A DNA stretch of 10,000 nt from Desulfomonile sp. (lineage in GTDB: Bacteria; Desulfobacterota; Desulfomonilia; Desulfomonilales; Desulfomonilaceae): NCBI GenBank assembly GCA_020216785.1, contig JAIWNO010000089.1, positions 1 to 10,000 of the forward strand, read 5' to 3'. Below are positions 1 through 6,832 of the stretch, piece after piece. The notes below the pieces were generated by a model. That model had not been told where the DNA came from, made no database searches, and was given only the letters and a program-made list of their open reading frames with translations. Each line of letters starts with the position of its first letter. Positions within the stretch are counted from its first letter, which is position 1. A program made the position numbers and the translations under genes.

Positions 1-195
1 TACCGCATACGAGGACCGGAATCCACTCCCTTCTCGATGCTGTCTACGCGGTTTCACTGAAATCATCTCTGACAAGAAATCGCGGCACCCTATTTTTCAT
101 TCTCCACAAAACTATCCGTAAACCGCGAATTTTACCGCAATATCAAAATCAGCGGCTTCGTTCTTCATTGCTGCTAAGATCCCAGGAGTTTTGAG

Positions 196-226
196 TTGAC
201 AATATTGAAACGCAGACGAATATTGT
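196..226 (+). promoter_or_regulatory. candidate sigma70 promoter of the LOG-family gene
   Basis: A perfect -35 hexamer TTGACA lies at 196-201. The best -10 is TATTGT at 221-226, but the 19-bp spacer is longer than ideal; GAATAT at 218-223 would give a 16-bp spacer but is a poorer match. The region is AT-rich and lies about 70 bp upstream of the start codon at 294. The -35 is good and the -10 mediocre, which would suit a regulated promoter. Confidence 0.35.
199..226. repeat. inverted repeat over the candidate promoter, possible operator
   Basis: ACAATATT at 199-206 and its exact reverse complement AATATTGT at 219-226 flank a 12-bp spacer. The centres are 20 bp apart, about two helical turns, as expected for a dimeric regulator. 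The arms overlap the candidate -35 and -10 boxes. A third AATATT core sits at 274-279, just upstream of the ribosome binding site. AATATT is a cheap motif in AT-rich DNA, so chance is a real alternative. Confidence 0.3.
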
Positions 227-293
227 TAGAACTTTTATGCAACATGAAATATCGGCAACATAGATAACATGCCAATATTATAAGGAATCTGTC

Positions 294-953
294 ATGGCTC
301 GAGATCGACAGTACGTGATCGACGACCTCAGCATTCAGGAAAGCTGGAGAATCTTCAGGATAATCTCGGAATTCGTCGACGGCATCGAGACGCTCTCCCA
401 GGTCTATCCCGGAGTGTCGGTGTTCGGATCTGCGCGGGTCACGGAGGACGACCCTGTGTACGAGTTGGGGCGGCGCGTTGGGCGGCTGCTTGCGCAGAGC
501 GGTTTCACGGTCATCACCGGCGGCGGGCCCGGCTGTATGGAGGCTGCCAACAGGGGGGCGAAGGAAGCAGGCGGAAAGTCCGTAGGACTGTGCATCGAAC
601 TGAAAAAAAAAAAAAAAGCCAACCCATACTCATCGATTACAGTACAGTTCCGCTACTTCTTCGTTAGAAAAGTGATGTTCGTGAAGTACGCTGTTGCGTA
701 TGTGATTCTCCCGGGAGGCTTTGGGACTTTGGATGAGCTTTTTGAGTCACTTACGCTCATCCAGACGATGCGCATCAAGCCTTTTCCTGTGGTGCTGCTT
801 GGGAAAGACTACTGGAAGGACCTCGTGGGGTGGATCCGAAAAACAATGCTCGGCAAGCACCAGTTGATCGGTCCCAACGACCTGGATCTCCTGCATGTGA
901 TTGACGATCCTCAAGAGGCGGTGGCCCACATCAAGAGGATCGTCATCGTTTGA
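294..953 (+). CDS. LOG-family (TIGR00730) Rossmann-fold protein, probable nucleoside 5'-monophosphate phosphoribohydrolase
   Basis: The 219-residue product matches the LOG / 'lysine decarboxylase-like' family, which usually cleaves the N-glycosidic bond of cytokinin or purine nucleotides, releasing base and ribose 5-phosphate in the cytosol. Visible motifs are FGSAR (44-48), the nucleotide loop GGGPG (76-80), FFVRKVMFVK (122-131) and the family signature PGGFGTLDE (140-148) with the catalytic Glu148; Arg125 is the usual partner. Length is normal and the frame is intact. The start at 294 is supported by AAGGA at 282-286, seven bases upstream. Residues 104-108 are five lysines encoded by 15 A, replacing a loop that in most relatives reads like PxEQx before the NPY motif; the loop length is unchanged. 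The gene stands alone and converges with the small secreted-protein gene 26 bp downstream. The family call is firm; the substrate is not knowable from sequence. Confidence 0.9.
   Translation: MARDRQYVIDDLSIQESWRIFRIISEFVDGIETLSQVYPGVSVFGSARVTEDDPVYELGRRVGRLLAQSGFTVITGGGPGCMEAANRGAKEAGGKSVGLCIELKKKKKANPYSSITVQFRYFFVRKVMFVKYAVAYVILPGGFGTLDELFESLTLIQTMRIKPFPVVLLGKDYWKDLVGWIRKTMLGKHQLIGPNDLDLLHVIDDPQEAVAHIKRIVIV
603..617 (+). repeat. A15 homopolymer inside the LOG-family gene
   Basis: Fifteen consecutive A bases encode Lys104-Lys108 in frame. Loss or gain of one A, or polymerase slippage, would shift the frame and remove the catalytic PGG-GT-E signature downstream. The length as given keeps the frame and exactly matches the usual loop length of the family, so it is probably the genuine or majority state. 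A homopolymer sequencing or masking artefact is the alternative. Confidence 0.9.
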
Positions 954-979
954 ATTGTCCTCAATACGGCCCGTCCGTG

Positions 980-1339
980 CTAGCGAACGATTCCCGGCTG
1001 TATACCCGCCGGTTTCGGCTTGTCGGCGGTTCGAGGTATGGGAGTCGGCGCCCCGGGCGGAGTCATGGGCACGTACCCCGGCGCACCGGGCCCGCACATT
1101 GGCGGCAACAGGATCATGGGCCGCGGTGCGGCAATCACCGGTGCGACCAGGTGTGGAGGCGGTGGGAAGAGCGGGCTCGGCACGCAACAAGGCGAGGCCG
1201 GGACGACCGGTTGACAGACGCTGATTGCGGGCTGAGGGCAGGAAGCCTGGCCATACCCGACGGCCCGAGCGTGCGGCGGGAGGATGAGGCCCAGCACGGC
1301 AGCCATAAGCCCTCCAGCGAAGATGACAGTTCTAACCAT
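980..1339 (-). CDS. small secreted proline- and cysteine-rich protein
   Basis: I do not recognise this 119-residue product. It begins with a typical Sec signal peptide: a short basic start (MVR), a hydrophobic core at about residues 4-20, and a likely signal peptidase I site after ARA (24-26). The mature part of about 93 residues is roughly 29% proline, with a PPPP run (59-62), five cysteines (34, 42, 51, 52, 82) and few charges until a basic C-terminus. It is probably exported and extended or collagen-like rather than enzymatic. The frame is open to an upstream ATG at 1363. I chose the ATG at 1339 because the ribosome binding site ends seven bases before it, while the ATG at 1345 would be only one base from that site. 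A strong promoter lies upstream, making the gene more credible than the overlapping plus-strand openings. It is monocistronic and convergent with the LOG-family gene. Confidence 0.7.
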   Translation of the reverse strand: MVRTVIFAGGLMAAVLGLILPPHARAVGYGQASCPQPAISVCQPVVPASPCCVPSPLFPPPPHLVAPVIAAPRPMILLPPMCGPGAPGYVPMTPPGAPTPIPRTADKPKPAGIQPGIVR

Positions 1340-1346
1340 CACCATA

Positions 1347-1355
1347 CTCCTTTCC
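1347..1355 (-). promoter_or_regulatory. ribosome binding site that fixes the start of the secreted-protein gene
   Basis: The minus strand reads GGAAAGGAG here, a near-perfect Shine-Dalgarno sequence. It is followed by seven bases and then the ATG at 1339. It lies inside the longer open frame that starts at 1363, arguing for the shorter protein with its N-terminal signal peptide. Confidence 0.75.
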
Positions 1356-1398
1356 AGAAGCATAAACCAACAACTAGAATTTTAAATGTAACATATTA

Positions 1399-1427
1399 AT
1401 TATATCGTTTAAGTCATTACACGTCAA
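1399..1427 (-). promoter_or_regulatory. strong sigma70 promoter for the secreted-protein gene
   Basis: On the minus strand TTGACG (1427-1422) is separated by exactly 17 bp from a perfect TATAAT (1404-1399). Only one base of the twelve differs from consensus. Transcription would start near 1392, giving a leader of about 50 bases before the ATG at 1339. The surrounding DNA is AT-rich. The strength suggests the small secreted protein can be made abundantly. Confidence 0.75.
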
Positions 1428-1524
1428 GATGTATTCTTGAACCGGCATGGTTATGGGCCATTACTTGAGTGTTGTATGAGGTGACGCGGGCGCTTGCTTT
1501 TTCCCGCTCTCTGCCGTTACATAG

Positions 1525-3411
1525 ATGAAAGACCGGTCAAATCGGACCGCACAGGCTTACATGGACGCTCCTCGGATCATAGTTGTCGGCGCGGGACACG
1601 CAGGTTGCGAGGCGGCCCTTGCGGCAGCTCGCATAGGTCTCAGAGTATGGCTTTACACCCTCAATGTCGACACAATCGGCCTCATGCCGTGCAATCCGTC
1701 GATTGGAGGGTTGGGCAAGGGACACCTGGTGAAGGAAATCGACGCGCTCGGCGGAGAGATGGGCAGGGCTGCGGATGCCTCGTGCATTCAATACAAGACA
1801 CTGGGCACGCGAAAGGGGCCTGCGGTCCAGGGCTCCCGGATGCAGTGCGATCGTCTGGAGTACAGCCTTGCGATGCGCAGGGCGGTCGAGCGGGAATCGT
1901 GCCTTTCCGTGCGTCAGGAGATGGTGGACGGGCTCCTTGTGCGCAACGGTCGATGCCTCGGAGTCAAGGAGCGTTCCGGGTACGAGGTGGAATCGGACGC
2001 GGTGATTCTCGCTGCGGGGACGTTCCTTGACGGAGTGATCCACGTAGGGAGTGTAGCGTACCCCGCGGGCCGGGCGGGTGAATTCCCTGCCAGGCAACTG
2101 GCGAAGCAACTGAGGGACCTTGGACTGCCGACAGGGCGGTTCAAGACCGGGACACCGCCTCGGGCGCGGGGCGCTACCGTGAACCTCCAGGCAATGGAGG
2201 AAGATCCCGGCGACTCCGTAGTCAGACCGTTCTCGCTTCGCACGCAGGAAATCCGACGTCCTGTGCGGTCATGTTTCAGGACTTACACCTCCTCGCGCAC
2301 GCGGGAGCTGGTGCGACGCAACCTCTTGAAGTCACCGCTCTATTCGGGTGAGATTATCGGGACGCCCGCGCGTTACTGCCCGTCACTTGAAGACAAAATT
2401 GCCCGGTTTCCCCAGCGGGAGCGCCATCCCGTGGTGGTGGAACCGGAAGGGCTCCATACCTCGGAAGTCTACCTCAAGGGGCTGGGCAACTCGCTGCCCC
2501 CGGAGTTGCAGATAGAGTTGGTGCGATCGGTACCGGGGCTGGAGAAAGCCGAGATTGTTCGTCCCGCGTATGCAATTGAATACGATTATGTCGATCCTTC
2601 GTGTCTCCGGGTAACGCTGGAGACCAAACAGATCAAGGGATTATACCTTGCAGGGCAAGTGAACGGCACATCAGGGTACGAAGAGGCGGCAGCGCAGGGG
2701 CTGTGGGCAGGGATCAACGCTGCTCATGCGATCCTCGGCAAGGAACCGTTCATCCTTGATCGCTCCGATTCGTACATGGGGGTGATGGTGGACGACTTAG
2801 TCACCCGCGGGGTGACGGAACCGTATCGTATGTTCACGTCCAGAGCTGAATACCGCCTATTGCTGCGAGAAGACAATGCCGCGGATCGGCTGCTGAGCAA
2901 AGGGCATGGTTTGGGGCTCATCCCTGAGGAAATCTGTCGCCGCCATGAAGAGCGCCGTCGCGAGCGTGAACGGTTGTGCAGTGAACTCGAGGCGGTTCGC
3001 ATAAGGCCCGGCGAGGATGTGAACAGCATGGTGGTGTCCAGAGGCGGTTCAGAGATCACCGAGACACTTACTGGGACCAGGTTTCTCAAACGACCCGAAG
3101 TGACGGCGTGTGACTTGGTCTCGCTCGGCCTGCTACCCGAAGGGATCGACGCCGATCTGGCTCGATCCATCGAGATTGAAGTGAAATACGAAGGGTACAT
3201 CGAAAGGCAGCGCCGTGAAGTTGAGCGGTTCAAGCACCTTGAAAAGATCCAACTCCCGGAAGACTTCGATTTCGACATTGTGCCGGGTCTCTCGCGAGAG
3301 CTTCGAGACCGCCTCAAGGCCGTCCGACCCACATCTCTGGGTCATGCGTCGCGCGTTCCCGGGATCACGCCTGCCGCACTGACCGCGGTTATGGTGAGTC
3401 TCAAGCGGTAG
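1525..3411 (+). CDS. mnmG: MnmG (GidA), tRNA uridine-5-carboxymethylaminomethyl(34) modification FAD protein
   Basis: MnmG works with the GTPase MnmE in the cytosol to add a carboxymethylaminomethyl group (or aminomethyl, depending on donor) to U34 of tRNAs reading split codon boxes, using FAD, NADH and methylene-tetrahydrofolate. The 628-residue product has the full family architecture: FAD-binding GAGHAG (22-27), PCNPSIGGLGKGH (55-67), GRFKTGTPPR (204-213), YCPSLEDKI (284-292), AGQVNGTSGYEEAAAQG (376-392) and the C-terminal helical MnmE/tRNA-binding domain to residue 628. The two functionally important cysteines are present as Cys56 and Cys285. Length equals that of the E. coli protein. The start is uncertain: no clear ribosome binding site precedes the ATG at 1525, which follows a TAG directly; the ATG at 1561 would leave nine residues before the FAD loop and is also plausible. 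rsmG, a common neighbour, is absent downstream. Confidence 0.97.
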   Translation: MKDRSNRTAQAYMDAPRIIVVGAGHAGCEAALAAARIGLRVWLYTLNVDTIGLMPCNPSIGGLGKGHLVKEIDALGGEMGRAADASCIQYKTLGTRKGPAVQGSRMQCDRLEYSLAMRRAVERESCLSVRQEMVDGLLVRNGRCLGVKERSGYEVESDAVILAAGTFLDGVIHVGSVAYPAGRAGEFPARQLAKQLRDLGLPTGRFKTGTPPRARGATVNLQAMEEDPGDSVVRPFSLRTQEIRRPVRSCFRTYTSSRTRELVRRNLLKSPLYSGEIIGTPARYCPSLEDKIARFPQRERHPVVVEPEGLHTSEVYLKGLGNSLPPELQIELVRSVPGLEKAEIVRPAYAIEYDYVDPSCLRVTLETKQIKGLYLAGQVNGTSGYEEAAAQGLWAGINAAHAILGKEPFILDRSDSYMGVMVDDLVTRGVTEPYRMFTSRAEYRLLLREDNAADRLLSKGHGLGLIPEEICRRHEERRRERERLCSELEAVRIRPGEDVNSMVVSRGGSEITETLTGTRFLKRPEVTACDLVSLGLLPEGIDADLARSIEIEVKYEGYIERQRREVERFKHLEKIQLPEDFDFDIVPGLSRELRDRLKAVRPTSLGHASRVPGITPAALTAVMVSLKR

Positions 3412-3538
3412 CGGAGAGACCGGCGTCCCATCTTTACCGATCGGTTATGGGCCGCACCCGTCTCAGACGCCGAAGAGCATCGACAAGCGTTCCACCTGAC
3501 CGCCTCCAGGAGCCTGATTCCGATCACGGCAATACGAA

Positions 3539-4633
3539 TCATGGGGTTGGTGTTATCATTCCCTTCTCTCCAAGAAATCGGATGAGGCAGTCGGCTACGA
3601 ACTGATGCCCAACGGCGTTCCAATGGTAGTGGTCTTTGATGGTCATAGTCTCGGGAGACCACCCAGGGGCCCTGTCCATTGCAAGTACATCAAATCCTCT
3701 CACCCGGAGATCTTCCTCCACTTCGGCACACCGCGTCGAATTATTGCACCTCGTCACCACTACCATCTGTTTGCCTTTATGTTTGACGATCTTCCCGATC
3801 TCGTCAACGAGACCGACCGTGAGGCGCACAGTATAATCGTCATCAGTCCGGGAAGAGGACGATCCCGAAAAATAGGACCGTCGGGCTATGGTTCCAAAAC
3901 GTTCCAGGAGAAACCGGGGCGCTGCGAATCTGGAGAAGAGCCACTGTCGCACAGCAGGCCCCAAGTCGGATTGTGGGGCTGTGCTCTTGGACAATGCAAC
4001 GCTGCCGTGATCGTCTATACTGAACATTGGCTTGTAATATTTGAAGTACACAAGGTCGAGCGCATTCATGGGAATATCATTATCCACAAGAACAAGAACG
4101 AGCAGATCGTAATCGTATTTCACTCCCTCCTGTTGCAGCCAGATAAGCTCCTGATCAGTGCTGTAGCCGGACACCCCGGCGTTGATAACCTCGAAGTCGG
4201 AGAGATTTCTTTCAATGATTTTTGGAAACGTATCTTCAATATCGACCCCGTATCCCCAGACGAATGAATCTCCCAAGGCTATGATTCTTTTCTTGCCCAC
4301 GGGTTTCGTGTAAGCATATTCACTGTCTCTGAGGGCGCGAGAGTTGATCCGCACGCGCGTTCGAATCCCGAATGCCTCGAATATACCCTCCGTATCCGGT
4401 TTGTGATGCCAGCCGAGGTGGGGGTCATGCCTCCAAAAGTTGTAGCGCTCCGAACTCACAAAGTCCGGCTGGAAGCCGGCAATCCGTAATATTGTTTCAA
4501 ACAGGACCAGAATGAAAAAAACGCCCATGCAGATAACACTCAGCATCATCAGAAACCGTCTTACAACGCCCATTTCTTGAGGTATCAATTCGGACCTCAT
4601 TCGCCACACTATCAGGAATGAATTCCCCGTCAT
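3539..4633 (-). CDS. membrane-anchored SGNH/GDSL-like hydrolase or acyl esterase
   Basis: This 364-residue protein has one N-terminal hydrophobic segment (about 24-52), probably an uncleaved anchor, and a domain outside the cytoplasm. SGNH blocks are visible: block I GDSFVWGYG with nucleophile Ser123 (121-129), block II NAGVSGYS with Gly153 or Gly156, block III DNDI with Asn185, and block V DHYHWN with Asp334 and His337. Such enzymes remove or transfer acyl groups, often on surface polysaccharides; the substrate here is unknown. Block III usually has GND, and here Asp184 replaces the glycine. The start is not well fixed: no strong ribosome binding site precedes the ATG at 4633, and the ATGs at 4600 and 4573 would keep the anchor. 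It is divergent from the two polytopic membrane-protein genes and convergent with mnmG across 127 bp. The fold is fairly sure, the role inferred. Confidence 0.8.
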   Translation of the reverse strand: MTGNSFLIVWRMRSELIPQEMGVVRRFLMMLSVICMGVFFILVLFETILRIAGFQPDFVSSERYNFWRHDPHLGWHHKPDTEGIFEAFGIRTRVRINSRALRDSEYAYTKPVGKKRIIALGDSFVWGYGVDIEDTFPKIIERNLSDFEVINAGVSGYSTDQELIWLQQEGVKYDYDLLVLVLVDNDIPMNALDLVYFKYYKPMFSIDDHGSVALSKSTAPQSDLGPAVRQWLFSRFAAPRFLLERFGTIARRSYFSGSSSSRTDDDYTVRLTVGLVDEIGKIVKHKGKQMVVVTRCNNSTRCAEVEEDLRVRGFDVLAMDRAPGWSPETMTIKDHYHWNAVGHQFVADCLIRFLGEKGMITPTP

Positions 4634-5116
4634 CCCGAAGCAAGAATCCAGATATCGGACTTCAGATCAAAACCTGGCCCGCACTTTGATCCGGAATCCG
4701 GAGTGATGGTGTTCTTCTGATGAATTCAAGCAGGATAATTGCACGCATCCCCTCTGTCAAGCCGGGACGGGCCAGGAAGTTCAGCCCATGAGCCGGAAAC
4801 CGAAAGGTGTTGTGGTGGGTGGATCCGGCTAAATTCACTCACTGGAGTCCGGAAGACTCATCCGATTCACCAGAACTCGGTACAACTTCAGTACCTCCGG
4901 GTGATAACCTACTGCGACACAGGAATCCGGCGGCCTTGGCAAGAAACTGACAGGTGGGAAACTGGACGATCAGCTCTCTTGTTGGCCTGATTTTTGGGGA
5001 AAACCCGGCAAATTCGCATTGACACCGGCTCTCATCAAGTGATACTCTCTTCGCCCGAATCGCGGCACCAACGGGACGGCAACGCGTGAGCCGCGGCTTG
5101 GCCGGGGTCCAGGGGA
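4634..5116. other. 483-bp divergent intergenic region
   Basis: It lies between the minus-strand SGNH gene and the plus-strand membrane-protein genes and should hold the promoters of both. The right end has a good plus-strand promoter (5019-5046); I found no convincing minus-strand promoter. The only sizeable opening (4739-4990, +) lacks a ribosome binding site, domain motifs or a natural composition. Short inverted pieces such as TCCGGAATCCGGA near 4690 and AGCCGG/CCGGCT at 4791-4796 and 4825-4830 are present but form no known RNA. It could hide a decayed gene or an unrecognised small RNA. Confidence 0.5.
5019..5046 (+). promoter_or_regulatory. sigma70-type promoter of the membrane-protein pair
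   Basis: A perfect TTGACA at 5019-5024 is followed after 16 bp by GATACT at 5041-5046, which keeps four of six consensus bases including the key second A and last T. Transcription would start near 5053, about 65 bases before the start codon. It is the best promoter-like sequence I found in the intergenic region and is correctly placed for the two-gene unit. Confidence 0.5.
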
Positions 5117-6832
5117 ATGATGATCCGGTTTTGGATGCGAGACACTGGCTTGGGGCCTCTGGGGTCGAATTCGAGGAGGTTTTGTAGTGCCGTCCTCTGG
5201 CCGACTTTCGTCGCGCTCGTCGCCTTTTTCACGTATGAGTGGATCCTCGAGTGTTCGTTCACCGGCACGGACGTTTTTGCGCTCATTGAATCCAGTCAGA
5301 TAAATTCCTATGAAGACCTGATTCGTATATTTTCCGGACCCCTTATGCAGGGGACCGACTTCACGTCCGTAGCACGGTTTTACCGGCCACTTGCCACATT
5401 GTCATACAGCCTCGATTTCTGGGCGTGGGGGCTTGAGCCTTTCGGTTTTCAACTCACAAGCCTTCTCTTACACGTATTCGTCAGCATCTGTGTCTTCGTG
5501 GTCATGCGGCGGCTCGCGGATGGCGACGGGTTGTTTGCTGCAGCGGCAGCGGCGCTTTTCGCTGTGCATCCGATACTGGTGGAGAGCGTCCCGGCAATTG
5601 ATCGCAGGCACGACCTCATTGCGTCGTTGTTTTTCCTGATTTCCTTGTGGTGCTACCTGGCAACCGAATCCAAGGACGCTTCGAGTCGTCGAACGAGTGT
5701 CCTCCAGGCGCTCGCGGTCGGTGCATATGTGTGCGCACTGGGAGGAAAGGAAATCGCCATCATTCTCCCAGGAGTCATGTGGTGTCACGCGATGCTGTTC
5801 CGCACGGGCGGTCATCTCAAGAGCCGCATAAAGACGAGCGTAATGTTCGTCGCACCATACATAATCACGTCTTTCCTGTACGTGCTCTGGAGAATCTACA
5901 TTCTCGGGGGCATCGGCGGGTACGAGAACAATCACCACGATGCGCGCAATCTTCCATGGTACATGGTGAATACAATCCACTGTTATTTCCAGGACTTGGT
6001 TTACCCGGTGGATTTCGGCAGATTCCTTGAGGGAGAATGCAACTACGCTCCCACTGCGGTCATAATCGCAGCCGTGATATTCTATGTATTGTTCTATTTT
6101 CTCGGAAGAGGGAAGCGCGTTCGAGCGCAAACAGCCTCGGGGTTCAACAGGCTTGCGCTGTTTCTTCTTGTATGGCTTGCAATACCGCTTGTTCTGTTTA
6201 TTGTGACCCTTACTTTTTCGCACCGGAGTATGTATACAGCGGTCATTCCGTTTGCAGCCCTCGTTGCGGGAACGGCGATCGAAAGCATTCGATTGATGCG
6301 CGCTCACATGGGGTCGTGGCAGTCGACCGATTCAGGACGAGAGGTGAGCTGTCGATTCGCGGTGATTATCGCTGCGGGCGCGCTTTGTATATCGCTTGTG
6401 GCCTACTCACCACTGTTCAGCACGTACGGGCAATGGAAAGAAAGCGCTCGTATCTCGACAATGTTTCTTGAACGGCTCGCAGCGATGGTGCAGCCACTGC
6501 CCAGAAATTGCTCGATCCACGTTCACGAGCTGCCCGAGGGGGTCACTGAATTTAACCAAAAAGTGCCGCACGCAAAAGAAGTCACCTATCTTCGCGACTA
6601 TGCAATAAAGTCGTGGTTGAATCTCCAGTTCCGGAAGAACGCGATCAGAATTTTCGTCCACAAACGCTCATGGCCGCAGACTGTCGCAGGGTCGCTGGGC
6701 CTGAGTATGCTTGAAATCGGCCATAACTCGTTTCACGTGTTTGTGGAGATGAGCCGCCCGCACAAAGCTTTTATGCAGGCGAACCGAGTGCATATCGCCC
6801 GGCCTTTTCGACAGAAATCGGTCACTCAATAG
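5117..6832 (+). CDS. polytopic membrane protein, GT-C / TMTC-like O-mannosyltransferase family
   Basis: The 571-residue product has about nine to ten hydrophobic segments (for example about 25-40, 113-130, 138-155, 166-182) and a soluble tail from roughly 440. Residues 89-182 carry a pattern typical of bacterial TMTC-like and related GT-C transferases: YRPLATLSYSLDF (89-101), a GLEPFGFQL turn, LFAVHPILVESV (147-158) and, later, GKEIAIILP (210-218). Such enzymes use polyprenyl-phosphate sugars to glycosylate substrates outside the cytoplasm. Many relatives have C-terminal TPR repeats; none are visible here. The acidic residue expected in the first loop may be Asp52 or Glu58. The ribosome binding site AGGGG (5111-5115) is only one base from the ATG at 5117 but four from the ATG at 5120, so the true start may be 5120. 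The last base of its stop is the first base of the next gene. Family resemblance is fair; sugar and acceptor are unknown. Confidence 0.7.
   Translation: MMIRFWMRDTGLGPLGSNSRRFCSAVLWPTFVALVAFFTYEWILECSFTGTDVFALIESSQINSYEDLIRIFSGPLMQGTDFTSVARFYRPLATLSYSLDFWAWGLEPFGFQLTSLLLHVFVSICVFVVMRRLADGDGLFAAAAAALFAVHPILVESVPAIDRRHDLIASLFFLISLWCYLATESKDASSRRTSVLQALAVGAYVCALGGKEIAIILPGVMWCHAMLFRTGGHLKSRIKTSVMFVAPYIITSFLYVLWRIYILGGIGGYENNHHDARNLPWYMVNTIHCYFQDLVYPVDFGRFLEGECNYAPTAVIIAAVIFYVLFYFLGRGKRVRAQTASGFNRLALFLLVWLAIPLVLFIVTLTFSHRSMYTAVIPFAALVAGTAIESIRLMRAHMGSWQSTDSGREVSCRFAVIIAAGALCISLVAYSPLFSTYGQWKESARISTMFLERLAAMVQPLPRNCSIHVHELPEGVTEFNQKVPHAKEVTYLRDYAIKSWLNLQFRKNAIRIFVHKRSWPQTVAGSLGLSMLEIGHNSFHVFVEMSRPHKAFMQANRVHIARPFRQKSVTQ

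Larger units (their letters stand above)
1..293. other. AT-rich non-coding left edge
   Basis: No reading frame here is convincing. Frame 1 stops at 60. The two other forward frames stay open a little longer but give low-complexity, unrecognisable peptides. On the minus strand only short openings run off the left edge. The stretch from about 90 to 293 is visibly richer in A and T than the genes and holds the presumed control region of the LOG-family gene. A gene fragment lying mostly to the left cannot be excluded for the first 60 bases. Confidence 0.5.

Noticed and set aside
1..175. Possible end of a gene entering from the left
   Set aside because: Frame 1 stops at 60 and the other forward frames give peptides with no motif or natural composition; minus-strand openings lack a proper ribosome binding site. 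Too little sequence to support a gene.
901..1399. Plus-strand open frames opposite the small secreted-protein gene
   Set aside because: They lack ribosome binding sites, are rich in Arg and Ser as expected for antisense of a Pro/Ala/Gly coding region, and the minus-strand frame has promoter, Shine-Dalgarno site and signal peptide.
1484..1506. GCGGG/CCCGC stem upstream of mnmG as a terminator or attenuator
   Set aside because: The stem is only five pairs with a 12-base loop, and no T tract follows in either direction.
1494..2109. Long overlapping frames within the first third of mnmG on both strands
   Set aside because: They are shadows of a highly conserved gene; their products are Arg- and Cys-rich with no family motifs.
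3605..4267. 220-codon plus-strand frame opposite the SGNH gene
   Set aside because: The minus-strand frame has all SGNH blocks and a membrane anchor; the plus-strand product shows no recognisable motif.
4739..4990. 83-codon plus-strand frame in the large intergenic region, and a possible structured RNA (group II intron-like or riboswitch-like) around 4790-4860
   Set aside because: No ribosome binding site and no domain motif for the protein. A GAAA loop between ACC and GGT inside an AGCCGG/CCGGCT pair looked suggestive, but domain V pairing and known riboswitch cores do not fit.
5468..6307. 279-codon minus-strand frame opposite the first GT-C-like gene
   Set aside because: Composition is that of an antisense frame (many Arg, His, Cys), with no motif; the plus-strand frame shows coherent membrane helices and family motifs.
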